DNA from: Ostreococcus lucimarinus CCE9901
Taxonomy: Eukaryota; Chlorophyta; Mamiellophyceae; Mamiellales; Bathycoccaceae
NCBI RefSeq assembly: GCF_000092065.1
Contig: NC_009364.1
Location: 372,001 to 436,000, forward strand
DNA: 64,000 bases
Direction: 5' to 3'
Shown: one piece after another, positions 52,937 through 62,778 of the stretch
Position numbering within the stretch: the first letter of the stretch is position 1
How the letters are laid out: each line of letters starts with the position of its first letter
Position numbers and translations under genes: made by a program
The notes under the pieces: model-generated
Databases searched by the model: none
What the model was told of the DNA's origin: nothing
Seen by the model: only the letters and a program-made list of their open reading frames with translations

Positions 52937-55285
52937 ATGTCGCGCGACGACGACGATGCGACGAAGAAATCGACCAAGACGAAGAAACCAAAGTTTGGTG
53001 GCGGCGGCGGCGCGCTGAATCAAAATGACGTCGTCACGGACGCCCGTTTCAGCGCCATGCACCGCGACCCGCGGTTCATGGCGATGCCGAAGAAGACAGG
53101 CGCGGTGCAGATCGACTCGAGGTTCGCGGGAGTGTTCGATGATCCGAATTTCGCGAGCGGAGGAGGCACGAGCGGGACGGACAAGCGCGGGAGACGCGCG
53201 GAGGATGAAAGAGGAGCGAAACTGGACGCACGCGCAAAGCAAAGGAAGGAGATGCGAGCGTATTACAAAATGGACGATGAAGATGATGATTCCGACGGCG
53301 ATGAGGGGTTGGAAGAGCGCATGGAGAAGTCGATGGATCGAATGCGCGGGGTCGGTTTGGAATCGTCAAGCGAGGAGGAGAGCGACGAAAGCGAGGACGA
53401 GGAAGGCGTCGATGAAGAGGATGAGGGGGTGCTGCCGACGATGCTCGTCGGAGAGGCGGATAAAGATATACCCACCATCGACGCAACGCGTCGGCTGGCG
53501 ATCGTGAATTGTGAATGGCAACATATTCGGGCGTGCGATTTGTACGCGGTGTTGCGATCCTTTGCGCCAAAGGGCGGGTCATTGGAGCGCGTGACGGTGT
53601 ACCCGAGCGATTTCGGGTTAGAGCGCATGGCGGTGGAGAATAAATACGGTCCTTTAAGCGCGTTTCAAAAAGATGAGTCGAAAAAGAAGTCAACGTTGAA
53701 CGCGGCGACGACGAAGAGAAAGGCGTCGGGGAACGAAAGCGACGACGCTGACGCGGCGGATAACGAACAAATGCGACAGTACGAGCGTGATAGATTGCGC
53801 TATTACTACGCTATCGCAGAATTCGATACAGTGAAGACCGCAATGGGGGTATATCACGAGTGCGATGGGATCGAGTACGAGCGATCGAGTTTTAAACTCG
53901 ATTTGCGTTACGTCCCGGACGACCAATCGTTTGAGGAACGCGAGGTTCGCGATACCGCCACGGATATTCCTCCCGATTACGAAGCTCCCGAGTTTCAAGT
54001 CAAGGCGCTGCAGCACTCGAACGTCAAGTTATCGTGGGACGATGATGACCCGACTCGGCGTAAAACGTTTCGACGTAAAATCACCGAGGACAATCTCAAG
54101 GATGAAGATTTCGCCGCCTATCTCGCGTCTGACTCCGACGACGAGGACGAATCCGAGCAATCCGAGGATGAAGAAAATGAAGCAGACGCCAAGGCAGCGA
54201 AAAAAGCGTACTTGGCTAAACTTCTCGGCGGGAGTGGTGACGCCGACGTTGATGCCGATGCCGGTGCGGAGAAGGATGACTTTTTTGTATCTGACGACGA
54301 CGACGACGACGGCGAGGACACCGCCAAGGCGTCCACGAAGGCGTTTAAAACGAAACGCGATAAACAGCGCTACGGCTCGAAAAGCAACGCAGGTGACATG
54401 GAAGTGACATTTCACGCCGGTCTCGAAGAGTTCGGTGCGCGCATTAAGAAGAAACAGAAAGACGGAAAGCTCGGCGCGCAGGAGACGGTTTACGAACGGC
54501 AAGAGCGCCTGCGCAAGGAAAAGCGCGAAGCGAAACGATTAGCGAATAAGGATAAAGGAGAAGTCAATGAAAAAGAGTCCGACGACGTTGCGGGTGGCGC
54601 CGACGGCGAGCCAGCGACGTTTGACGACCCGTTCTTCATGGACGATGGTGGTGACGTCGACTTTGACGCCGAGTACGATTCTGAAGACGGCGCCCCGAAG
54701 GCCAAGAAGAAGGCGAAAAGTAAGTTTACGGACGACGACGACGCGCCGAGCAAGACGAACTTGAAAAAGGCGAAGAAAGCTGCTAAGCGCGGTGAAGTAG
54801 ATGAACAAGCTCAAGCCGATTTGGAGCTGTTGATGATGGACGAGAAGGAAATTCTCGGCAAATCCGACGGCGTCTCCGCTCGTCGCGCTGCTATTAAGCC
54901 TGCCGACGGCGGAGAGCCGACCAAGAAGAAGTCGCGAAAAGAGCGTCTCGCCGAGAAACGCCGTCTCCGCGGCAAAGCCGCACGGCGTGCTGAGAGTGAT
55001 GACGACGACGACGGCGAAGTGAACAAGTTGGACACGGCGGACGATCGCTTTGCCGGATTGTACGAGTCGCATCACTTCAGTCTCGACCCCACGGATCCAC
55101 GTTACAAAGACGTGCAGAATAAGACGCTCATTATTAGTGAAAGAGACAAGCGGCGCCAGAAGAAAGCGGAAAAGAAATCTAGCAAGACTGTCAGCGCGCT
55201 TGAGTCGCAGGCGAAGGAAATCGGGTCGTCTGAACTGCAGAACATGATGGCGTCGCTCAAGAGGAAATCCAAAGTCAAGAAGTGA
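52937..55285 (+). CDS. Pre-rRNA processing protein ESF1
   Basis: A 782-aa nucleolar-type protein. The N-terminus has TDARFSAMHRDPRFMAMPKK and SRFAGVFDD. The RRM-like core begins RRLAIVNCEWQHIRACDLYA and includes GSLERVTVYPSDFGLERM, then YYYAIAEFDTVKTAMGVYHE. The C-terminal NUC153 motif DDRFAGLYESHHFSLDPTDP is intact, followed by a Lys-rich tail. ESF1 is needed for early 18S rRNA processing. The linker between core and NUC153 is highly acidic (Asp/Glu/Lys). Convergent with the Cys/Met PLP enzyme gene. Confidence 0.9.
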   Translation: MSRDDDDATKKSTKTKKPKFGGGGGALNQNDVVTDARFSAMHRDPRFMAMPKKTGAVQIDSRFAGVFDDPNFASGGGTSGTDKRGRRAEDERGAKLDARAKQRKEMRAYYKMDDEDDDSDGDEGLEERMEKSMDRMRGVGLESSSEEESDESEDEEGVDEEDEGVLPTMLVGEADKDIPTIDATRRLAIVNCEWQHIRACDLYAVLRSFAPKGGSLERVTVYPSDFGLERMAVENKYGPLSAFQKDESKKKSTLNAATTKRKASGNESDDADAADNEQMRQYERDRLRYYYAIAEFDTVKTAMGVYHECDGIEYERSSFKLDLRYVPDDQSFEEREVRDTATDIPPDYEAPEFQVKALQHSNVKLSWDDDDPTRRKTFRRKITEDNLKDEDFAAYLASDSDDEDESEQSEDEENEADAKAAKKAYLAKLLGGSGDADVDADAGAEKDDFFVSDDDDDDGEDTAKASTKAFKTKRDKQRYGSKSNAGDMEVTFHAGLEEFGARIKKKQKDGKLGAQETVYERQERLRKEKREAKRLANKDKGEVNEKESDDVAGGADGEPATFDDPFFMDDGGDVDFDAEYDSEDGAPKAKKKAKSKFTDDDDAPSKTNLKKAKKAAKRGEVDEQAQADLELLMMDEKEILGKSDGVSARRAAIKPADGGEPTKKKSRKERLAEKRRLRGKAARRAESDDDDDGEVNKLDTADDRFAGLYESHHFSLDPTDPRYKDVQNKTLIISERDKRRQKKAEKKSSKTVSALESQAKEIGSSELQNMMASLKRKSKVKK

Positions 55286-55316
55286 TTGTAGTGTAAAACT
55301 AACCTAAAATCTACTG

Positions 55317-56708
55317 CTACGTCGCCACACTAGCGCCTACGACGTCCATGAGCGCGATATCAAATCCGCGCTTTAAACCCGCGAGCAAATCTTCCTTCGT
55401 TTCTAACCCCACGGACAGACGCAACAGACCACCCGGCACGTGCGGCTCCTTTTCGCCCGGCGCGCACTCGACCGAATACCTGTGTTCGATGAGCGACTCG
55501 AAACCGCCGAGCGACGTGGCGCACGTCCAATAGTCGCAACTAACGGCCATAGTTTTACAAAACTTGACGACTCGCGACAAGTTTGATCCAGTGTGTTCGG
55601 GATAAAGATGCGGAAGGAAGTCAAAGAATACGAGCGAAAGCATGCCGCCGTACACGCCGTTTGGACACATGCGATTTACGATGTCGTAATGCGCGTTCTT
55701 CGACTCCACCGTTGTATCGGTTTGAAGCCCCGGGTATAGAACGATAGCGCCGTGAGGAATTCGACTGCGCAAGTACTGTTCGAACTCGTGCGCGATCCAC
55801 ATTGCGCTTTCGCTTTGTCTGCGCACGCGCAGCTCTAGCGTACGCATGCCTCGCGAGAGCAAGTACGCGTCCATCGACCCCATCGTCGCCCCGCCGAGCT
55901 TACGCTCATGCAAGATCCGCTGCCATCGATCATCGCATTCGCGCGTCACCAAAGCTCCCGCGACGACGTCCCCGTGTCCGTTCAAATATTTGGTCGCAGA
56001 GTGCATCACGACGTCGACGCCGAACGACAACGGCTTGGTACAAATCGGCGTCAATACCGTCGAATCCACACACACGCACCCCGCATCGCACGCCCTCGCC
56101 ACGGCCACGACCTGTTCTAAATCCATCACGTCCCACGTGGGATTCGCCGGGGATTCCACCCACACCAACGCCGCTTTTCGCCCTCTCGCCGCCTCTTCCT
56201 CCAACGCGCGCTTCAACGACCGTCCCGCGTGATGCGCCGTCCCCTTCGCGTCCTCGTCTCGCCTCGCCAGCGTGTGTCCATCGACGTCACATATCACATA
56301 CGGCACATCGGGGTCGTATTCCACGACCTCCACGCCTCGCGCGGCGCACCACTCTCGAATTCGCGCGCGCACCGCGAAGTACCCGCGGCTCGGCGAGCAC
56401 GCGAACGAACTCGCGTCCGACGTCCCGCGCACCGCGCCCTCGAGCACGGCGTTCACGGCCGCCATGCCGGACGAGAACAAAGCGCAATCGCTCCCGCGCT
56501 CGAGATCGCGCAGCGTGCGCTCGCACGCGCGCACGGATGGATTATCCGGCCGAGCGTAGCACAGCGTTCGGTCGCGAAAACGCGGAAGTTCGTGCGCGTC
56601 GTCGCGCGCGTACGTCGTCGATGGGTATATGGGCTGGATGACCGAACGCGTGGGGTCGTCGGCGGCGTCGGCGGCGCCGCGGACGAGCAAGGTGCCGTGG
56701 TCGAGCAT
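55317..56708 (-). CDS. Cys/Met metabolism PLP enzyme (cystathionine gamma-synthase/beta-lyase-like)
   Basis: A 463-aa fold-type-I PLP enzyme. It begins HGTLLVRGAADAADDPTRSV then IQPIYPSTTY; the cofactor motif SSGMAAVNAVLEG and WVESPANPTWDVMDLEQVV follow; the PLP lysine is Lys240 in MHSATKYLNGHGDVVAGALV. LLRLSVGLETKEDLLAGLKR is the C-terminal motif. It fits the family of cystathionine gamma-synthase, cystathionine beta/gamma-lyase and methionine gamma-lyase; the exact reaction is not decided by these motifs. There is no transit peptide, unlike plant plastid CGS, so a cytosolic enzyme is likely. An insert around residues 105-170 contains AHHAGRSLKRALEEEA. Confidence 0.85.
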   Translation of the reverse strand: MLDHGTLLVRGAADAADDPTRSVIQPIYPSTTYARDDAHELPRFRDRTLCYARPDNPSVRACERTLRDLERGSDCALFSSGMAAVNAVLEGAVRGTSDASSFACSPSRGYFAVRARIREWCAARGVEVVEYDPDVPYVICDVDGHTLARRDEDAKGTAHHAGRSLKRALEEEAARGRKAALVWVESPANPTWDVMDLEQVVAVARACDAGCVCVDSTVLTPICTKPLSFGVDVVMHSATKYLNGHGDVVAGALVTRECDDRWQRILHERKLGGATMGSMDAYLLSRGMRTLELRVRRQSESAMWIAHEFEQYLRSRIPHGAIVLYPGLQTDTTVESKNAHYDIVNRMCPNGVYGGMLSLVFFDFLPHLYPEHTGSNLSRVVKFCKTMAVSCDYWTCATSLGGFESLIEHRYSVECAPGEKEPHVPGGLLRLSVGLETKEDLLAGLKRGFDIALMDVVGASVAT

Positions 56709-56771
56709 CGCGAACGCGTCTGCGAGTGCGGCGACGGCGCGACGAAACTAAATGAATGAGCTACAACGTCG

Positions 56772-57917
56772 TCAGCGGGCGAGCGATAAGGATGCTAAAT
56801 GAACGTCTACGTCGACGCTCGCGACGTCGCGATCGATGGCGGGCGCGGCGGGTGAACTCGATTTGAATCCACGGTTCGCCGCGCGTAATGCGGCGGCGAC
56901 GTCGGGACGCGACAGATTCGGAGGCGTGAACGGCGATGTTCGGAACTGCACCGTCGGTTCCGCGGACTCGTCCACGTTTACCGTCAATCCACACGCTTTT
57001 ACGTAAGTCTCGGCGTCGCTGGCGTAGTCGAGGCGCAGGACGCGCGCCAACTCGTCGAGCTTCATCGGCGTCGAGTTCAGCGCGCAGTTGAGCGATCGCA
57101 GCGCATCGATGCGCGCGACGGCGAAGTGCCGCTCGAGGCAGCACGCGTGTTCGTACGACGCCTCGTCGACGATGGCGAAAAAACGACGCCAGTTTCCCGT
57201 CGCGAAGGCTGCTCGACACGTCATCGCGAATCTCGCGTCCTTCGTCGCCAACGTCCGTACTCCGACGCGTCTCAAGTCCCCCGCCAACTCGCTCGTCCCG
57301 TCGCGCAGGCGCACGCACAGCAGCATCGACACAAACCTTCCAACGCGTTCGACGTGCAGGTCGTCGTCGAATCCCAACTCCGCGTACGCGCTCAGCAACA
57401 TTCCAAACGTCTTTCCGAGCTGTCGCTCGCGCAGCGCCGCCGCGCCGAAATCGTCGTCGCTCGCGTCCGCCTCGCGCTCCGCCTCGCTCGTCACCGCGCG
57501 CACGATCATGCGCTCGAGCAACGCGCAGCACCTTCCGCACGCCACCGGATCGTCCGCGAACAACCCTTGCATCGCTAAATCTTGTCGCACCGCGCGCAGT
57601 CGGTCCTCGCAGAACGCGTGCGCGCTCGCGAGCGCGTTCGCCGACGCCGACGCCGACGCGCGCGTCGACGCGCGACGCGCGTCGTCGAGCGCGCGGAATA
57701 AATGGTCCACCGTGCGTTCGCACGCGTCCAGCGTTCGCACGCGCGCCGCGTCCTCCGTTCCCGCGACGACGGTGCGCGCGAACCGTTTCACCATCCTCGA
57801 CGCGTCGGCGTCGCCCGCGCCGTTCGCGCCGCCGCGCTCGAGCGCGTGCGCGTCGCCGCGCGTCGCGCGCGCGCGCGCCTCGGCGTCGGGGCACATCGCC
57901 TCGCACGCGCCGCGCAT
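56772..57917 (-). CDS. SAC3/GANP-family protein (SAC3D1-like)
   Basis: A 381-aa protein. It opens with MRGACEAMCPDAEARARATR, a good match to the CxxMCPxxE entry motif of SAC3/GANP domains. The helical body has MVKRFARTVVAG, DHLFRALDD, FCEDRLRAVRQDLAMQGL, LSAYAELGF and, near the end, ATGNWRRFFAIVDEASYEHA. In yeast Sac3 scaffolds TREX-2 at nuclear pores for mRNA export; the small SAC3D1 form is linked to spindle and centrosome. It lacks the long C-terminus of full SAC3/MCM3AP. Divergent from the ProA gene, 72 bp between starts. Confidence 0.82.
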   Translation of the reverse strand: MRGACEAMCPDAEARARATRGDAHALERGGANGAGDADASRMVKRFARTVVAGTEDAARVRTLDACERTVDHLFRALDDARRASTRASASASANALASAHAFCEDRLRAVRQDLAMQGLFADDPVACGRCCALLERMIVRAVTSEAEREADASDDDFGAAALRERQLGKTFGMLLSAYAELGFDDDLHVERVGRFVSMLLCVRLRDGTSELAGDLRRVGVRTLATKDARFAMTCRAAFATGNWRRFFAIVDEASYEHACCLERHFAVARIDALRSLNCALNSTPMKLDELARVLRLDYASDAETYVKACGLTVNVDESAEPTVQFRTSPFTPPNLSRPDVAAALRAANRGFKSSSPAAPAIDRDVASVDVDVHLASLSLAR

Positions 57918-57989
57918 GGCGACGCGCGACGCGCGCCGCCGGACACTGGCGCGCGCGTCGTCGCAACCCCAACGACACTTCCCGTCGTC

Positions 57990-59378
57990 ATGCCCGACGA
58001 TCCCGCCACGCTGGCCCGCAAAGCGCGCGATGCGAGTCGTAAACTGCAACAGCTCCCCTCGCGCGAGCGCGCCGCGCTGCTGCGCGCCGTCGCGAACGCG
58101 CTCGAACGTCGCGAGAGCGAAATCCAAGCCGCGAACGACGAAGATTTGCGACGCGCTGAATCGTCCGATGACGTCGAAGAAGCGCTGCTGCAGCGGTTGA
58201 AACTGAAACCTGGAAAGGTGAAGCAGCTGGCGGACGGCGCGCGGGCGATCGCGAACATGGAAGAGCCGATCGGGAAGCCGCTGAGCGCGATGGAGTTGGC
58301 GAAGGGTTTGACGCTGACGAAGGTGACGGCGCCGTTGGGGGTGCTTTTGATCATATTTGAAAGCCGGCCGGACGCGCTGCCGCAGATCGCGTCGTTGGCG
58401 CTGCGGACGGGGAATGGACTGCTGCTCAAGGGTGGGAAGGAAGCGGCGAGCTCGAACGCGAAACTGCGGGAGGTCATCGTGGACGAATTTGAGGCGTTCG
58501 GCGTACCGAAGGAATGCGTGTGCCTGATCGAGGGTCGAGAAGCGGTGGCAGATCTGCTGAAGCTGGATGACGTGATCGATTTGGTGATTCCGCGCGGTTC
58601 GAACTCGTTGGTGACGTACATTCAGAATAATACGAAGATTCCCGTGCTCGGGCACGCGGACGGCGTGGTGCACGTGTACGTCGACAAGGACGCGAATGTT
58701 GACATGGCGGCGAAGTGTGCGATAGATTCGAAGATTGATTATCCCGCGGCGTGTAACGCGTTGGAGACTTTGCTCATTCACGACGATCTTGTCGCGAATG
58801 GAGGCGCGGCGGAACTCATGACGGCGTTGCGCGCGGCGGGCGTCGAACTCTTTGGCGGACCGCGCGGGACAAAGGAACTCAACCTACCAGCGGCACCGGC
58901 GCTCCGACACGAATACGGTGGCATGCAATGCTCGGTGGAACTCGTGAGCTCTATGGATAACGCCATCGATTACATCCACGCCAACGGTTCGGCGCATACT
59001 GATTGCATCATCACGTCGAACCAAAAGACGGCGGATGAATTCATCGCTCGCGTCGACAGTGCGTGCGTGTTTCATAACGCCTCCACGCGCTTCAGCGATG
59101 GATTTAGATTTGGTCTCGGCGCTGAGGTTGGTATATCTACTTCGCGAATCCATGCCCGCGGGCCCGTGGGCGTCGAAGGATTGTTGACGACGCGCTGCTT
59201 GTTGCGAGGCAAGGGGCAAATTTGCAACAAGGACAAGGGCGTGGAGTTCACGCACAAGCGACTACCGCTTCCCAAGCGCGAAGGGTTGTTTAAACCCGGT
59301 GTATTGCAACAAGTTGCGTCGAGCGTGGCGCTCTTGGCGAATAGCATCGTCGTGTTCCGAGCGATGATGAAGAAATGA
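57990..59378 (+). CDS. Gamma-glutamyl phosphate reductase (ProA)
   Basis: A 462-aa ALDH-superfamily enzyme that reduces gamma-glutamyl phosphate to glutamate-5-semialdehyde for proline synthesis. MELAKGLTLTKVTAPLGVLL, LIIFESRPDALPQIASLALR and GGKEAASSNAKL are ProA motifs; catalytic Cys255 is in DYPAACNALETLL; RFGLGAEVGISTSRIHARGP and GLLTTRCLLRGKGQI follow. It starts with MPDDPATLARKARDASRKLQ, so the glutamate-kinase half present in land-plant P5CS is absent: this is a separate ProA, with a separate kinase expected elsewhere. The last 20 residues are hydrophobic (SVALLANSIVVFRAMMKK), like the end of P5CS. Confidence 0.93.
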   Translation: MPDDPATLARKARDASRKLQQLPSRERAALLRAVANALERRESEIQAANDEDLRRAESSDDVEEALLQRLKLKPGKVKQLADGARAIANMEEPIGKPLSAMELAKGLTLTKVTAPLGVLLIIFESRPDALPQIASLALRTGNGLLLKGGKEAASSNAKLREVIVDEFEAFGVPKECVCLIEGREAVADLLKLDDVIDLVIPRGSNSLVTYIQNNTKIPVLGHADGVVHVYVDKDANVDMAAKCAIDSKIDYPAACNALETLLIHDDLVANGGAAELMTALRAAGVELFGGPRGTKELNLPAAPALRHEYGGMQCSVELVSSMDNAIDYIHANGSAHTDCIITSNQKTADEFIARVDSACVFHNASTRFSDGFRFGLGAEVGISTSRIHARGPVGVEGLLTTRCLLRGKGQICNKDKGVEFTHKRLPLPKREGLFKPGVLQQVASSVALLANSIVVFRAMMKK

Positions 59379-59489
59379 ATCACGCATTAGACGAGTTGAC
59401 GCCGCAATTTTTCTGAACACGACGGTGTAAAAGCTTTCAAAAATCATTTTGATAACAAAGTACAAACAACGTAAAGTAGCGCACCTAAG

Positions 59490-60974
59490 TTAAATCGTCT
59501 CCAATGCGGCGATACCCTCAAGATGTTTGTAGTTCTTCTTCAGGATGTCGCGCGAATCGGAGATTCTAAAATCGTATCCGTGTTTCTGGGCCCATTCCTG
59601 CATGATGGGACGAAGCTTGTGAAGCTTGTAACGCGGCATGGTGGGGAATAAGTGGTGAATGAGCTGCGTGTCCATACCACCCCACAACCAACGCTCGAGT
59701 GGATTCTTCACGTCCGCTTCGCGAGTGCTTCTAAACTGAATATCGACGAAGGAACCGTCTTCATACATGATTTCCTCGCTCTGGTGCGTAGCGGTGACGA
59801 GAGAGCCTACCAAAAACCCACCGATGAGCATGGAGCCGATGGCGACACCCAAAGGAAGCGTGCCGAACAACCACGCGTAGTGGCCGACGAGCAAAGCGAG
59901 CTCAGTCTTATCCTTGCGCGCCCACGCACTCGCGACGCTGTGTCGGCGCCAGAGCACGTACGTCATCGCGTAGAGCGGATAGCCGTAGATGTGCTGGTAC
60001 TTGCGCAACCAGCTATCCGGGCGCCCACTGGTCTCCGGCGGCGACAAGTAATACAGAGGCTCGAGTTTGATGTCGCCGTCCTTACCGTCGACGTTCGTGA
60101 ACGAGTGGTGCATGTTGTGCTTGTGCGACCACCATTCGGCGGAAAACCCATTCGTCAACGCGCCAAAGCAGCGCATCATCGAGCACCACTTCCCGCGGCC
60201 GTGAACGTAGTCGTGCGCGAGCCATCCGGCTTGTTGCATCCCTATCCCGATCGAGATCGCGGCTAAGATCGGGTGCGTCGCCGCGATGGCTTGTCCGACG
60301 ACGTAGCATCCCAAAACTTGCGCCAACACCGAGAGTTCGGAGAGCGCGTTGCGTTTAAACCAGCCCTCCGCCTCCAACTTCCCTCGCAACTCCCCGAACT
60401 CGGCGTTCGCCGTCGTCAGCCTTTGCGTTTCGTACTCTTCCGTATCATACGGTGCATCGCACTTCGGCAACGCGCGCAAGCGTTTCAACGCCTCGTCGCT
60501 CCCGTTCGGCCCGTACGAGTGCAGCGCGTAAAACACATCCGTCGCGTCTTGTCCGTTCAACAACCGCACGAACCCCGCCCCACCGGGATGCGCCAGCGCC
60601 CACCCCGTCGCATCGTACCACTGTCCATCGACCTTCAGCTTCACTTCCTCCGTCCGTCGCCGGCGCCCGCTCTGCTTCTCGTTCGCTTCCGCCGCCTGTT
60701 CCAGCACCGCCGCGCTCGCGCCGAACGGGCTCAGGAACCCCCACGGCTTCTTCGCCTTCCCATCGTCGCCCGCCGCCGTCGCCGTCGCCGTCGCGTCGTC
60801 CGCGCTCTCGTGTCCCATCGCGTCCGAGATCGCGTCGATCCGCGTCGTCGTCGTCGTCGTCCTCGCGCGCGGTCGCCGTCGAATCGTCGCCGACGTCACG
60901 GCGACATCTTGTCGCGCGCGCGCGCGTCTGCGCGTCGTGAGCGCGCGCGCGTCGCACGTCGCGACGGCGGGCAT
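59490..60974 (-). CDS. Cytochrome b5-fused front-end fatty acid desaturase, plastid-targeted
   Basis: A 494-aa integral-membrane desaturase. Residues 1-50 are a basic, Thr-rich transit peptide (MPAVATCDARALTTRRRARA). A cytochrome b5 domain follows with heme ligand His129 in HPGGAGFVRLLNGQDATDVF. The three histidine boxes of the front-end class are HDYVH (254-258), HNMHH (286-290) and QLIHH (437-441); the Gln in the last box is diagnostic. Front-end desaturases put a double bond between an existing one and the carboxyl end (delta-4, -5, -6 or -8). A plastid delta-6 enzyme acting on galactolipid fatty acids is likely in this lineage, but regiospecificity is not readable. The frame is open to 61196 without support. 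Confidence 0.85.
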   Translation of the reverse strand: MPAVATCDARALTTRRRARARQDVAVTSATIRRRPRARTTTTTTRIDAISDAMGHESADDATATATAAGDDGKAKKPWGFLSPFGASAAVLEQAAEANEKQSGRRRRTEEVKLKVDGQWYDATGWALAHPGGAGFVRLLNGQDATDVFYALHSYGPNGSDEALKRLRALPKCDAPYDTEEYETQRLTTANAEFGELRGKLEAEGWFKRNALSELSVLAQVLGCYVVGQAIAATHPILAAISIGIGMQQAGWLAHDYVHGRGKWCSMMRCFGALTNGFSAEWWSHKHNMHHSFTNVDGKDGDIKLEPLYYLSPPETSGRPDSWLRKYQHIYGYPLYAMTYVLWRRHSVASAWARKDKTELALLVGHYAWLFGTLPLGVAIGSMLIGGFLVGSLVTATHQSEEIMYEDGSFVDIQFRSTREADVKNPLERWLWGGMDTQLIHHLFPTMPRYKLHKLRPIMQEWAQKHGYDFRISDSRDILKKNYKHLEGIAALETI

Positions 60975-61310
60975 GCTTTCCGCGTCGCGTCGCGCGTCGC
61001 GTCGTCCGTCGCTCGGCCGCGCGCGCGCGTGTGCGGCGCGCGCGCGCGCGCCGTATCCTCCGACGCGCGAAGATAAGACGTCGATTCGTATGCGTTTAAA
61101 CATCATTAAATGCGAAAGATCGCGCCGACGTCGATTGAATTCGCAGACGATAAATACTCGATTCCAAACCCTGGATGTAACACGGAACAGACACACGACT
61201 CGACGGCGCGACGGCGCGACGGCGCAGTGCGCGCCGCGGCGCGGCGAACGACGCGCGCGCGCGGCCGAGCGCGCGTCGCGCCGCGATCGTCGACGCCGCG
61301 ATCGCCGACG
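60975..61310. promoter_or_regulatory. Divergent promoter region, desaturase / AP-1 sigma
   Basis: About 335 bp between divergent starts. The centre, about 61085-61190, is less GC-rich than its surroundings and contains GATAAATACTC and several TTAAA/ATTAAA motifs, fitting a nucleosome-poor promoter. The flanks are CG-rich. Confidence 0.5.
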
Positions 61311-61778
61311 ATGATTCGATTCGCGCTGTTATTCAGCAAACAAGCGAAGATTCGCCTGAGCAAGTACTACGTCCTGACGAACCAAAAGGAGCGGAAGAGG
61401 ATCGAGCGCGACGTCACGTCGCGAATCATACCGCGCGCGAACAAGCTGTGCAACGTCGTCGAGTACCGGGACGTGAAGCTGGTGTACAGGAAGTACGCGA
61501 GCCTGTACTTTTGTCTGGCGGTGGACCGAGGCGCGAACGAGCTCGCGACGCTGGAGATGATTCAACACTACGTCGAGATCTTGGACAAGTACTTCGGGAA
61601 CGTGTGCGAATTGGATTTAGTGTTCAACTTTCACAAGGCGCACTACGTGTTGGACGAGGTGTTCATCGCGGGGCATCTGCAGGAGACGTCGAAGAAGTTG
61701 ATCGCGCGGTTGGTGGGCGAGCACGACGCGCTCGTGGAACGCGTCAAATTGGGCGGCCCCGCGGCCGAGGACGCGTGA
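61311..61778 (+). CDS. AP-1 complex sigma subunit
   Basis: A 155-aa small adaptin. MIRFALLFSKQAKIRLSKYY, then TNQKERKRIERDV, ANKLCNVVEYRDVKLVYRKY, ASLYFCLAVDRGANELATLE and FGNVCELDLVFNFHKAHYVL match sigma1 almost without gaps. AP-1 sigma, with gamma, beta and mu, makes the clathrin adaptor of the trans-Golgi network and endosomes; sigma contributes to dileucine-motif binding. AP-2 sigma is shorter and has other residues at the start. Divergent from the desaturase gene. Confidence 0.93.
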   Translation: MIRFALLFSKQAKIRLSKYYVLTNQKERKRIERDVTSRIIPRANKLCNVVEYRDVKLVYRKYASLYFCLAVDRGANELATLEMIQHYVEILDKYFGNVCELDLVFNFHKAHYVLDEVFIAGHLQETSKKLIARLVGEHDALVERVKLGGPAAEDA

Positions 61779-61965
61779 TTGGCGAGCGCGCAATTCGCGC
61801 GCGCGCGCGCGCGTTTTTTTTCGCGACGCTCGCGCGCGGTGTATTTTCCTAGGTTAGCGATGCGAGCAGGCCAGGGCGCGTTCGTTCGCGCGCGCTCGGC
61901 GGCTCTGGCGGTTGTAGCGTAGCAAAAGCTTCTGATCGTCATTCGCACGCGCGCGACGCGATCCG

Positions 61966-62774
<809 letters not shown>

Positions 62775-62778
62775 GACA

